Below, in pieces: positions 7,938 through 15,484 of a DNA stretch of 22,669 nucleotides (position 1 is its first letter; each line of letters begins with the position of its first letter). The stretch lies in assembly GCA_028289745.1 (NCBI GenBank), contig JANQOD010000015.1:1-22669 (forward strand), written 5' to 3'. This DNA is from Allomuricauda sp. Lineage in GTDB: Bacteria > Bacteroidota > Bacteroidia > Flavobacteriales > Flavobacteriaceae. The position numbers and the translations under genes were made by a program. The notes beneath the pieces are model-generated. The model did no database searches, was not told where the DNA came from, and was given only the letters and a program-made list of their open reading frames with translations.

Positions 7938-9371
7938 TTACTCTTTTAACCAGTTATTGGTAAAATTGCAGTCTTTGTTTTCAGCGTCAACATGTATGTA
8001 GGTGTCTTGAATACGCTCGGTCATCCATTTTTGAATGGTCTTGAGTTGTTTTTCGCGCAAGGCCAATTCTTGAATCTTTATGTAATCTCTCGCAAAGTCT
8101 GCGACATGCTCATCATACCGGTTCGAGATTTTCATAATCTTGAATTTGGGCGCCCCTCCCCTAGGGTCATTTTCTCTTATGGGTTTTGAAATTTCACCAT
8201 CCTTCAGATTTCTTACCTGATTATAGAGCGCCGGATCCATTTTCGTCAATTCAAAACGGGAATCAAAGTTGATGGGATTTCTAAGAAGTCCACCATCATA
8301 TTTGGTCTCTTTTTCATCTGAAAAATTAAGGGCTGCTTGAGAAAAGGTATACTTGCCGTCAACAACATGCTGGCGAATGGTATCAAGTTCTTTCAGAGCG
8401 GTCTCGGTAGCTTTTTCAGAAATTTCCGGAATCAACAAGATATGTCGCACATCTCGCTCTTGGCCCCGTACTTTCTCAACCTTGACAATATGATAGCCGA
8501 ATATGGTCTCAAAAGGCTCAGAGATCTCACCCTCTTGAAGACTGAACGCAGCGTCTTTGAACTCTTTAACAAACGGGGTCTCTTTCGTCATTCCGGGATA
8601 GAGACCACCTTTTGATTTTGAGCCGGGATCTTGTGAATACAAAATGGCCTTGACATTGAAGCTTGCATCATTTTCTTCGACGTCTTGCTTAATGGTCTTT
8701 AGCCTATCGATGACCTTTTGTTTTTCCTCTTCAGATGCTTGTGGCTGCTTTACTATTTGTGCAATTTCAAGTTCTGCCCCGAATACCGGTCGCTCATCTT
8801 CAGGAATCTTGAAGAAAAATTGCCGTACCTCTTCTGGGGTCACTCCAAGATCTTCTACAATTTTGTTCTGCATTTTTTCTGAGAGCATACGCAGTTTGTT
8901 GATTTCAAAAAGTTCAGACCTAAATGATTCCAAATCTGGTTTTTTGTAATAATTCAACATTTTTTCAATGCTTCCAATTCTAGAGACCAGTTCATTGATC
9001 TGTGCATCACTTTGGGCATTTACTTGATCATCTGAAACCAAAAGGCTATCTTGAACCGCTTGGTGGGCGTACAGCCTGTCTTCCATCAATTTTCCCAATA
9101 ACTGGCAGTGCGTGATATCCTCGGTCGATGCCCCTTGGCTCCGAAGATCGATCAATGTCTTTTCAATATCAGATTCCAATATCACATAATCACCTATTAC
9201 AGCTGCAATACCATCTATCTTAACTTTATTGATCGATTTCACGGTATCGTTTAGGGTACTCATCTCGGCTGATTGACCAAAAGCATAAATCAGTCCAACG
9301 GTCATGAACAGCAAGAACAAAGTGCCTGTTCTATCTATACAGTTCAAATTCATTTTTTTTGATTGCTTCAT
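7938..9371 (-). CDS. Periplasmic peptidyl-prolyl isomerase, SurA-like
   Basis: A 477-residue periplasmic chaperone and parvulin, expected to help outer-membrane proteins fold. A hydrophobic signal segment lies at about 16-31. A SurA-like helical N-domain (about 50-190) is followed by two parvulin/PpiC modules, about 200-300 (GGLYPGMTKETPFVKEF, then FGYHIVKVE) and about 306-410 (RHILL, then DGGLLRN and LKDGEISKP). The length and two-module layout match SurA. The ATG at 9371 lies 41 nt inside the upstream lipoprotein gene in another frame; M7 (9353) is an alternative start that would still overlap it. Position after the lipoprotein gene and before moxR indicates one operon. Confidence 0.88.
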   Translation of the reverse strand: MKQSKKMNLNCIDRTGTLFLLFMTVGLIYAFGQSAEMSTLNDTVKSINKVKIDGIAAVIGDYVILESDIEKTLIDLRSQGASTEDITHCQLLGKLMEDRLYAHQAVQDSLLVSDDQVNAQSDAQINELVSRIGSIEKMLNYYKKPDLESFRSELFEINKLRMLSEKMQNKIVEDLGVTPEEVRQFFFKIPEDERPVFGAELEIAQIVKQPQASEEEKQKVIDRLKTIKQDVEENDASFNVKAILYSQDPGSKSKGGLYPGMTKETPFVKEFKDAAFSLQEGEISEPFETIFGYHIVKVEKVRGQERDVRHILLIPEISEKATETALKELDTIRQHVVDGKYTFSQAALNFSDEKETKYDGGLLRNPINFDSRFELTKMDPALYNQVRNLKDGEISKPIRENDPRGGAPKFKIMKISNRYDEHVADFARDYIKIQELALREKQLKTIQKWMTERIQDTYIHVDAENKDCNFTNNWLKE

Positions 9372-10206
9372 CTATGATTTCCGTTTGCAATTTTTTGATA
9401 TGGCCAAGCCTTCTTCTATTAAGGATAATCTGTCGTATATTGGGAGTAACATAAGGCAATGGTGCAATATCATTGGCCTCTAAAACTTGGACAACTTTTC
9501 CCAAATATACCCCTAATGAATCTTGAAGTTCAAAAAATTGTGATTTTTTTAAGTACCTGTCTTGATTATCAGAATTTAAGGGGCTGATTTCGTTAATGAC
9601 CCTAGATGCACTGACCCAAACCGAATCGTTCAAGTGCAATTTCTTGAACTGAACCGCTATCGAATCGAGATATTGACGATCGGCCTCCCCAAAATTGCGC
9701 AGTTTCTCCTTAACCTCGTTCTTATTGAGAAATTGATTGGGCAGCACCGCGAAACGAAGCTGCACCAATTTTTTGTTCAATACAAAATTCTCTTTTTCAT
9801 CTTCATAGAATCCGCGCAATTCAGCACTGCTGACCGTAGTATCGTTTGATTGTTCGACCAGGGCATCGAGATAGGCCCGGGTGTAGAGATCGGTACGATA
9901 CTCATCGACCAACTTATCATACTTTGAAAGTTGTTCTTCAGAAAGATTGATTTTGGCCTTTGCCAACAGCAATTGTTTTGCCGCCCAATTGTTGATATAG
10001 TTCACTACAAAAGCGGTACTATCTTGAGGAGATAGGCTTTCATCTATCAAAGGTACTATATCTTCTCGATAGAGGTATTGCTCACCGACCCTTGCCACGG
10101 GTTCTTTCTCTTCCTTTTCCTTAAAAAAGGAGCCACAAGATGATACAAGGCTTAACATACCTATGGAAAATATAAGTTTGGGGTTGATTTTGGCCGAAAA
10201 ATGCAT
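9331..10206 (-). CDS. Lipoprotein related to SurA/PpiC peptidyl-prolyl isomerases
   Basis: A 291-residue lipoprotein with a signal peptide ending in lipobox LVSSC (C24). A lysine- and glutamate-rich stretch follows closely, then a SurA_N-like beginning (PVARVGEQYLYREDI, residues 37-51) and long helices. I see no clear parvulin catalytic core, so it may be a chaperone rather than an isomerase. It should sit in the outer membrane or on the periplasmic side; the charged stretch behind the lipid cysteine resembles surface-export signals of Bacteroidota but is not diagnostic. It is the first gene of the operon. A promoter box ends 5 nt before its ATG, so its transcript may be almost leaderless. 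It overlaps the SurA-like gene by 41 nt. Confidence 0.78.
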   Translation of the reverse strand: MHFSAKINPKLIFSIGMLSLVSSCGSFFKEKEEKEPVARVGEQYLYREDIVPLIDESLSPQDSTAFVVNYINNWAAKQLLLAKAKINLSEEQLSKYDKLVDEYRTDLYTRAYLDALVEQSNDTTVSSAELRGFYEDEKENFVLNKKLVQLRFAVLPNQFLNKNEVKEKLRNFGEADRQYLDSIAVQFKKLHLNDSVWVSASRVINEISPLNSDNQDRYLKKSQFFELQDSLGVYLGKVVQVLEANDIAPLPYVTPNIRQIILNRRRLGHIKKLQTEIIDEAIKKNEFELYR

Positions 10207-10210
10207 TTGG

Positions 10211-10241
10211 CAAAAATAACAATAACTTCATGTTGGGCAAG
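10211..10241 (-). promoter_or_regulatory. Promoter of the PPIase-MoxR operon
   Basis: On the minus strand, TTG (10240-10238), a 19-nt spacer, then TATTTTTG (10218-10211). This fits the Bacteroidota consensus TTTG-N19-TAnnTTTG except for the first T of the -33 box. Transcription would begin at or within a few bases of the ATG at 10206. Confidence 0.6.
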
Positions 10242-10322
10242 AAGACTCTGCCTTGATTAACAGATTTTTAGTAGGGCCCGCGAGTCAATATTTTAGTACA
10301 TTAGTAAGCAAAACCAACACCG

Positions 10323-10778
10323 ATGAAATACACTACCGAGATTGTCGTTGACCTTCCCAGAGATGAATTTCTTAAGAAACTCGACAATACCGAAAACATG
10401 AAACACTGGCAGAGGGGTTTCGAGGGCTATGAACAGCTATCGAAAAACCCCGGTGAAGAAGGTGCTCGAATGAACCTTAAATACAAAATGGGCAAGAGGG
10501 ATATTGAAATGGTCGAGACGATCATCAAAAAAGACCTGCCAGAAGAATTTCATCTGACATACGATACCAAGGGGGTGCACAACATTCAAAAAAACTATTT
10601 TAGTGAAGAAGATGGCAAAACCCGCTGGATTTCTGAAAGCGAGTTTCAATTCTCTTCATTGGGCATGAAACTCATGGGCTTCCTCATGCCAGGAGCCTTT
10701 AAAAAACAGTCGATGAAATATGCCATTGATTTTAAAAATTTTGCTGAAAAGGGTATTTCAGTACTTGACAAAAGGTAA
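10323..10778 (+). CDS. SRPBCC (START-like) superfamily protein
   Basis: A 151-residue cytoplasmic protein with the helix-grip layout of the SRPBCC/polyketide cyclase group. It opens with the strand YTTEIVVDLPRDEFLKKLDN, has W34 in MKHWQRGFEGYE, and ends in a long helix (about 128-145). Such proteins bind small hydrophobic ligands; none can be named here. It begins a run of four genes on the plus strand. The next gene starts 3 nt after its stop. Upstream is only a -7-like box with one mismatch (TACATTAG at 10297-10304). Confidence 0.75.
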   Translation: MKYTTEIVVDLPRDEFLKKLDNTENMKHWQRGFEGYEQLSKNPGEEGARMNLKYKMGKRDIEMVETIIKKDLPEEFHLTYDTKGVHNIQKNYFSEEDGKTRWISESEFQFSSLGMKLMGFLMPGAFKKQSMKYAIDFKNFAEKGISVLDKR

Positions 10779-10781
10779 CTC

Positions 10782-11036
10782 ATGGAAAAACCGGCACATC
10801 GAAAAATAAAACTCATCTGGGACTTTCGCGGCCATGCCGCCGCTAAAACCGCAGAACACCATGAAAAGCATTTGGCAGAATTTATCTTTCTCGAAAAATT
10901 GAACCACAACATCACAGGTTTTTCCCATTTCAGCGATATGCACAGCATGGCCTATATGGTGGTCGATGAATCAGAGATGAAAAGCGTTCGAGATGTATTA
11001 AAGCCCCATAGGGGCGAGGTCTATGAAGAAACGTAA
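10782..11036 (+). CDS. Conserved-looking protein of unknown function (84 aa)
   Basis: I do not recognise this family. It is 84 residues long, has no signal peptide or membrane segment, and is rich in histidine (nine, including HHEKH at 26-30 and H43, H49, H54, H75). The predicted pattern is a strand (KIKLIWDFRG), a helix (TAEHHEKHLAEFIF), then strands around AYMVVDE, which could be a small ferredoxin-like fold. It is probably real because it fits tightly between its neighbours: 3 nt after the SRPBCC gene, with its last 14 nt overlapping the signal-peptide start of the next gene. Codon use resembles the flanking genes. A metal-binding role is only a thought from the histidines. Confidence 0.7.
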   Translation: MEKPAHRKIKLIWDFRGHAAAKTAEHHEKHLAEFIFLEKLNHNITGFSHFSDMHSMAYMVVDESEMKSVRDVLKPHRGEVYEET

Positions 11037-12182
11037 ACGACGGTTCAGGTCAAAAACTCTCTTGGTAGTGGCCATTGTCGCCTCTTTTCTCTTTGGATGC
11101 GAACAAAAAAAGAGGGTGACCCTTTGCAAAAGGCCTTGTCTTCAGAAGATGTCCGTATCAAACGGGTGATGGACAATCTCGCCCAATACAAGGTACAGAT
11201 ACAATATACCCAAATCGACCGCCATGGCGATAGTCTTACTTTTACCGATTACGATTTTCAGGTCGATACCGGCACCTATTTTTATCCTGCCAGCACTGTG
11301 AAATTTCCCGCAGCTGTTGTCGCACTTGAAAAACTGAACGAAATCGATTCGATACATCGCGATACCCGGTTCTACATTGAGGGTGATTCTATAGAGACCA
11401 CTTTTTCAGAGGCCATACTCCAAATTTTTGCAGTCAGTGATAATGCCGCCAATAACCGTTTAATTGAGTTTTTAGGGTTTGACGACCTCAATCAAAGATT
11501 AAAAAAAAGAGGCGTTGCGCCCATACGCATTTCACACCGGTTGTCGGCCAAAAATGGTGATGATGTTACAACAAAACCGTTGATCATCTACACAAATGAT
11601 AGTACCACGGTGACTTCCGATCCCATTATCAACAATGTTCCGGTTGCATTGAAATTAGCGGAAATCAAAAAAGGAAAGGGATTTTATGACCAAGATTCCC
11701 TATATCAAGAACCTTTTGACTTTGGGTTGAAAAATTATTATCCTATCAAAGCCCAGCATGCTTTGTTGAAACGTGTTATTTTTCCCGAGCAATTCTCAAG
11801 GGAAGAACGTTTTGACCTCACCATTGACCAGCATCATTTTCTATTGAATGTCATGCAAGTACTTCCCAGAGAGGTGGGCTATAAAGAAGAAGAATACTTT
11901 GATAGCTATGGCAAGTTCTTCATTTATGGTGATTCAAAAGCACCTGTGCCAGATCATGTCAGTATTTACAATAAGGTGGGCTATGCCTATGGTACCCTCA
12001 CCGATTGTGCCTATATCAAAGACAACAAAAACAATGTCGATTTTATGCTCACGGCTACCATTTTGGTGAACAAAGATGAAATCTTCAATGACGACCGCTA
12101 TGAGTATGATGAGATGGGCATCCCTTTTTTGGCGCAATTGGGTCGTGAACTTTATGAATATGAACTAAAACGGAAAAAATGA
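11023..12182 (+). CDS. Class A beta-lactamase-like serine hydrolase lipoprotein, split over two frames (apparent -1 frameshift)
   Basis: The catalytic body is open from 11097 to 12182. It has the class A beta-lactamase-like motifs PASTVKF (Ser66, Lys69 counted from the ATG at 11097), SDN (114-116) and YNKVG, a KTG-like element (K293). Such enzymes act outside the cytoplasm, yet this frame has no signal peptide. A complete one lies just upstream in another frame, starting with ATG at 11023: a Lys/Arg-rich N-terminus, a hydrophobic core and lipobox LFGC (C26). Unshifted, that frame ends at TGA 11167-11169 after 48 residues. A -1 shift at A AAA AAG (11106-11112) joins them into a lipoprotein of about 386 residues. 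Initiation at ATG 11097 would give a leaderless 361-aa protein. The beta-lactam or peptidoglycan substrate is unknown. Confidence 0.75.
11106..11112 (+). other. Slippery heptamer A AAA AAG at the frame junction
   Basis: The seven bases read AAAAAAG and the zero frame (from ATG 11023) parses them as A AAA AAG, the same heptamer and phase as E. coli dnaX. After a -1 slip the next codon is GAG at 11112, which is in the frame of the hydrolase body. A small stem CCTTT (11121-11125) with AAAGG (11129-11133) begins 9 nt downstream. It is weak, and no Shine-Dalgarno-like stimulator is seen upstream. A one-base indel in the A7 run (11105-11111) is the simple alternative. Confidence 0.5.
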
Positions 12183-12697
12183 AACCTTTTGACTTTACCG
12201 AATTCACCAAAAAAATATACATCAAGGCGCCTCTAGAGACACTGTATTGGTGTTGGGGCACAAAAACGGGTATTGAAACATGGTTCTTGCAAAAAGCCGT
12301 CTATACAGATGTACAGGGAAAGAACAGGGAACCTGAGAGCCTCATACAAAAAGGCGACAGTTATGTCTGGGAATGGCACAATTGGAATGGAAAAGAAAAA
12401 GGCACCATTTTAGAGGCCAACGGTGCTGATTTTTTGAAATTTTCATTTGCCAATGACATTTGCAAGGTGTCCGTTGCGCTTGAAGATAAAAAAGATGCCG
12501 TACTACTCACCTTAAAGCAGTATGACATGCCCACCGATGAAGAGACCAAAATGAACATATACAATGGCTGTAGTTGCGGGTGGACATTCTGGTTGGCCAA
12601 CCTAAAGGCCTATTTAGAACATGGCATCGTATTGAATGAAAAAGAATTCGACCTCACCGACATTCCACAGGCCGGTCATATCTATGTCAATATGTAA
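12179..12697 (+). CDS. AHSA1/SRPBCC domain protein
   Basis: A 172-residue cytoplasmic protein of the AHSA1 branch of the SRPBCC fold. The first strand and helix (KKIYIKAPLETLYWCWGTK) are followed by the family-like WFLQKAVY, a strand-rich centre with YVWEWHNWNG, and a C-terminal helix GWTFWLANLKAYLEHG (about 135-150). The family name comes from Hsp90 activators, but most bacterial members have unknown ligands. Its ATG overlaps the TGA of the serine hydrolase gene (ATGA), so translation is coupled. It is the second SRPBCC protein in this four-gene operon. A stable hairpin follows the stop. Confidence 0.82.
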   Translation: MKPFDFTEFTKKIYIKAPLETLYWCWGTKTGIETWFLQKAVYTDVQGKNREPESLIQKGDSYVWEWHNWNGKEKGTILEANGADFLKFSFANDICKVSVALEDKKDAVLLTLKQYDMPTDEETKMNIYNGCSCGWTFWLANLKAYLEHGIVLNEKEFDLTDIPQAGHIYVNM

Positions 12698-12698
12698 A

Positions 12699-12718
12699 GG
12701 CACCGAAAAAACGGTGCC
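12699..12718 (+). terminator. Probable terminator hairpin after the SRPBCC operon
   Basis: A perfect GGCACCG (12699-12705) and CGGTGCC (12712-12718) pair around six A, in the 48-nt gap between two convergent genes. No T tract follows on the plus strand, so it is a strong hairpin but not a textbook intrinsic terminator. Confidence 0.5.
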
Positions 12719-12745
12719 CTAACAACAACCAAAAACAAAACCAGA

Positions 12746-13264
12746 TTATTTTGGCATCACCACATCTTCGATAATATGGATTACCCCATTTGAGGCCATG
12801 ACGTCGGTTTTCGAAATCTTACTGTAGCTGCCATTGGCATCTTTTAAAAAAACACCCCCATTTTTGCCCACGACGGTCAATTGACTACCGTTTAAGGTGG
12901 TCAACGTCGCTTTTCCTCCACCTGATTCCAAAGCAGTGACAACATCTTTGGCAGTAAGCTTGCCCGATACTACATGATAGGTCAAGATAGCAGACAGTTT
13001 GTCTTTGTTTTCAGGTTGCAACAATGAGTTCAAAGTATTGGCATCTATTTTGGCAAAACCTGAGTTCACAGGTGCAAATACCGTAAATGGGCCCTCACTT
13101 TTGAGCGCTCCTACCAAATCTGCCGCTTTGAGCGCAGTAACCAAGGTTGAAAAGTCTTCAACCGAAACAGCGATATCTACAATATCCTGAGATTTTTGGG
13201 AAGCAACATTCTTGACAAAGAACAATATCGAAACAGTTGTTAATACAAAAGCTAATTTTTTCAT
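12746..13264 (-). CDS. Secreted fasciclin (FAS1) domain protein
   Basis: A 172-residue exported protein: an N-terminal signal peptide (about 1-22, ending near VASQ) and a single FAS1 domain over the rest. The FAS1 signatures are clear, with FTVFAPVNSGF (59-69), LTYHVVSGKLTAKDV (93-107) and NGVIHIIEDVVMP at the C-terminus. FAS1 domains act in adhesion or ligand binding at the cell surface. The gene is divergent from an ECF sigma and anti-sigma pair across 127 nt, which suggests that it may be a target of that sigma factor; this is inference. No good -7 box could be found at the usual distance from its ATG, which would fit control by an alternative sigma factor. Confidence 0.9.
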   Translation of the reverse strand: MKKLAFVLTTVSILFFVKNVASQKSQDIVDIAVSVEDFSTLVTALKAADLVGALKSEGPFTVFAPVNSGFAKIDANTLNSLLQPENKDKLSAILTYHVVSGKLTAKDVVTALESGGGKATLTTLNGSQLTVVGKNGGVFLKDANGSYSKISKTDVMASNGVIHIIEDVVMPK

Positions 13265-13391
13265 GATCTGTTTAATTTTTAAATTTTAATGATTTGTTTT
13301 TGCGCGCTTTCATTCTCATTTACACTGCTTTTCTTAATTTGGATGAGGTGACTGTTTTTTTATCATATCTTTAACACGTTGACTTTCCCTG

Positions 13392-13949
13392 ATGGATGAA
13401 TCACTGTTGATAAAAAGAGTTCGCGACCAAGACCAAAAAGCCCTGTATTTATTATATGACAAATACTCTGCAGCCCTATTTGGGGTCATCTTGCGCATTT
13501 GTCGAAATCGATCCATGGCAGAGGATATATTGCAAGAAACGTTTGTCAAAATCTGGAAGAACATCAGCAGCTATGACAGTTCAAAAGGTAGATTTTATAC
13601 TTGGGCCTATCGTATTGCCAAGAACACTTCGCTGAATGCTTTGCGAAAAAATGATATACTCATCCAAACCGATGATTTAAGTGTATATAAGAATACCGGT
13701 TCAGACGAATCACAACCAAACTATGCCCAATTGAACGGAGCCTTGAAGAAATTGGAACCACACCATCAAAAAGCCATTTCTTTGGTCTATTTCAGGGGAT
13801 ATACGCACCAAGAGGCACATGAAGAAATGGGAGTGCCCTTGGGTACTTTCAAATCATATATTAGACAGGCACTGCAGTCGCTGAGAAAGAGCTATGGGCA
13901 AGAATTTATTTTGACAGTTCTGATAATAGAATGGATTTCAAATGGATAG
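13392..13949 (+). CDS. ECF-type RNA polymerase sigma factor
   Basis: A 185-residue sigma-70 family factor of the extracytoplasmic-function group. Region 2 covers about 17-85 (YDKYSAALFGVILRICRNR, AEDILQETFVKIWKN, FYTWAYRIAKN) and region 4 about 118-168 (HHQKAISLVYFRGYTHQEA, then GVPLGTFKSYIRQAL). Region 3 is missing, as usual for ECF. The last 15 residues form a hydrophobic tail that runs into the next gene. The stop overlaps the anti-sigma start by 8 nt, so the two are translationally coupled. Upstream there is a -7-like box, TATCTTTA, at 13366-13373 with one mismatch. Confidence 0.93.
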   Translation: MDESLLIKRVRDQDQKALYLLYDKYSAALFGVILRICRNRSMAEDILQETFVKIWKNISSYDSSKGRFYTWAYRIAKNTSLNALRKNDILIQTDDLSVYKNTGSDESQPNYAQLNGALKKLEPHHQKAISLVYFRGYTHQEAHEEMGVPLGTFKSYIRQALQSLRKSYGQEFILTVLIIEWISNG

Positions 13950-14694
13950 GAAAAAGATACTTGAGGAAGGATTTTTGGAAAAATATCTGTTGGATGAGTT
14001 AACGGACTCAGAGAGGAATACCATTGAATCTGCGCTACAAGAAGATATTGAGCTAAAAAAGCAATTCGACCTTTTGGAAGCCGATTTTGAACATATGGCC
14101 TTTGAAAATGCCTTAGAACCACATGTTCGGGTAAAAGAATCTCTTCAAAGGCGGCTTGAAAACAAAAAGGTTAGAAGACTTCATAACATTCCATTTTATG
14201 CGGCGGCAAGTTTTGCGTTGCTGTTTTTATTGACTTCTTTTTTTCTCTATACCAAATGGCAGAATGCCCAACGAGACCTCAATTCAATACAAATCGAAAC
14301 CACCGTCCTTAAAGAGCGGTTAAATGTATTTGAGGAAAAAACCGAAGTTGCCAATACCAAATTAAATACCATCAATGGGCCGAACATTATTCCTTTTGTG
14401 CTTACAGGCAATGAAAAACTGCCCAATTCCAGGGCCGTAGCTTATATAAACCATGCTGAAAAAAGAGTCGTCGTCAATTCTGCAGGACTGCCACAACTGC
14501 CCAAAGACCAGACCTATCAGATGTGGAGTGATGTTAACGGGGCAATGATCGATATGGGGCTCCTTTCTCCCAGTGAAGAGTTGGTCACCCTAAAATACAT
14601 CGATAAGGCAGAATCACTGAACATTACCATCGAACCAGCTGGTGGAAGTGAACATCCAACGGTAGAAAAACTGATCTCTTATGTGACTTTGTAG
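13942..14694 (+). CDS. RskA-like membrane anti-sigma factor
   Basis: A 250-residue inner-membrane anti-sigma factor expected to hold the preceding ECF sigma factor. The cytoplasmic N-terminus (1-82) is helical (FLEKYLLDELTDSERNTIE) and has no HxxxCxxC zinc motif. One membrane segment spans about 84-105. A probable coiled coil (106-145) follows. The C-terminal RskA domain outside the membrane carries QTYQMWSDVNGAMIDMGLL. Release of sigma by regulated proteolysis is known for RskA of Mycobacterium and is inferred here. The overlap with the sigma gene supports the pairing. A small hairpin begins at the last base of its stop codon, before aqpZ. Confidence 0.9.
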   Translation: MDRKKILEEGFLEKYLLDELTDSERNTIESALQEDIELKKQFDLLEADFEHMAFENALEPHVRVKESLQRRLENKKVRRLHNIPFYAAASFALLFLLTSFFLYTKWQNAQRDLNSIQIETTVLKERLNVFEEKTEVANTKLNTINGPNIIPFVLTGNEKLPNSRAVAYINHAEKRVVVNSAGLPQLPKDQTYQMWSDVNGAMIDMGLLSPSEELVTLKYIDKAESLNITIEPAGGSEHPTVEKLISYVTL

Positions 14695-14709
14695 GGAAAT
14701 CGGTTTCCC
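14694..14709 (+). other. Intergenic hairpin between the anti-sigma gene and aqpZ
   Basis: GGGAAA (14694-14699) and TTTCCC (14704-14709) enclose the tetraloop TCGG. No T run follows. It could be a partial terminator, a transcript-stability element or a processing site that sets the ratio of aqpZ to the sigma operon. No clear promoter was seen in the 44-nt gap, so read-through into aqpZ is likely. Confidence 0.4.
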
Positions 14710-14738
14710 ATTGATATACTAACTAATATAAAAACATC

Positions 14739-15431
14739 ATGAAAAAACTTATCGCCGAGTTTATCGGCACACTTTGGTTGGTTCTAGGTGGGTGTGGAAG
14801 TGCCGTACTTGCAGCTGCGTTTCCAGAACTCGGAATCGGATTTGTTGGGGTCGCCTTGGCCTTTGGACTCACCGTATTGACCATGGCCTATGCCATTGGC
14901 CATATCTCGGGTTGTCACCTGAACCCTGCGGTGACCATCGGATTGGCCATCGGGGGCAGAATCAACAAAAAAGACGTATTGCCCTATATCGTGGCGCAGG
15001 TATTGGGAGGCATAGCAGGCGCAGCAATTCTTTATCTGATTGCCACTGGAAAGCCCGGTTTTGAGATAGGTGGTTTTGCGGCCAATGGCTATGCGGAACA
15101 TTCGCCCGGAGGGTATGGTATGCCCTCTGCTTTTATTACCGAACTGGCGATGACCTTTATGTTTTTGATCATCATTTTAGGGGCCACCCACTCTAAAGCC
15201 CCAAAATACATGGGAGGATTGGCAATCGGTCTTGGACTTACTCTTATCCATCTGATCAGTATTCCTGTGACCAACACGTCTGTAAACCCGGCCCGAAGTA
15301 CCAGCCAAGCCCTTTTTGCAGATGGTTCATGGGCCGTTTCCCAACTTTGGCTTTTTTGGATTGCACCCATTTTAGGGGCCATCATCGCCGGAATTGTATA
15401 CAACTATCTGTCGCCTGAAAAAGAAAACTAA
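14739..15431 (+). CDS. aqpZ: Aquaporin Z water channel
   Basis: A 230-residue six-helix MIP channel for water. Both NPA boxes are present, in GCHLNPAVT and SVNPARS. The first half (AFGLTVLTMAYAIGHISG) is very close to E. coli AqpZ, and the selectivity filter of Phe, His (LIHLISIPVT), Thr and Arg (NPAR) looks like that of a water-specific channel rather than a glycerol facilitator. It lies 44 nt behind the anti-sigma gene on the same strand and may belong to that operon, which would link osmotic or envelope stress to water flux. Its stop codon overlaps the A tract of the terminator of the opposite gene. Confidence 0.95.
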   Translation: MKKLIAEFIGTLWLVLGGCGSAVLAAAFPELGIGFVGVALAFGLTVLTMAYAIGHISGCHLNPAVTIGLAIGGRINKKDVLPYIVAQVLGGIAGAAILYLIATGKPGFEIGGFAANGYAEHSPGGYGMPSAFITELAMTFMFLIIILGATHSKAPKYMGGLAIGLGLTLIHLISIPVTNTSVNPARSTSQALFADGSWAVSQLWLFWIAPILGAIIAGIVYNYLSPEKEN

Positions 15432-15463
15432 AAAAAAAGTCCCGACCCATTACAGGTCGGGAC
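15430..15463 (-). terminator. Terminator of the DoxX-oxidoreductase operon
   Basis: A perfect 9-bp stem, GTCCCGACC (15439-15447) with GGTCGGGAC (15455-15463), and a 7-nt loop. On the minus strand nine T follow (15438-15430). It lies about 20 nt beyond the oxidoreductase stop and may also stop aqpZ transcripts weakly. The T tract overlaps the aqpZ stop codon. Confidence 0.88.
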
Positions 15464-15484
15464 CCTTCATTCAATCATCGAAGT

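Noticed and set aside
13265..13391. Palindromic A/T-rich motifs and GCGCGC between the fasciclin and sigma genes as sigma-specific promoters
   Set aside because: No motif is clearly repeated in front of both genes. The region is too A/T-rich to separate signal from chance by eye.
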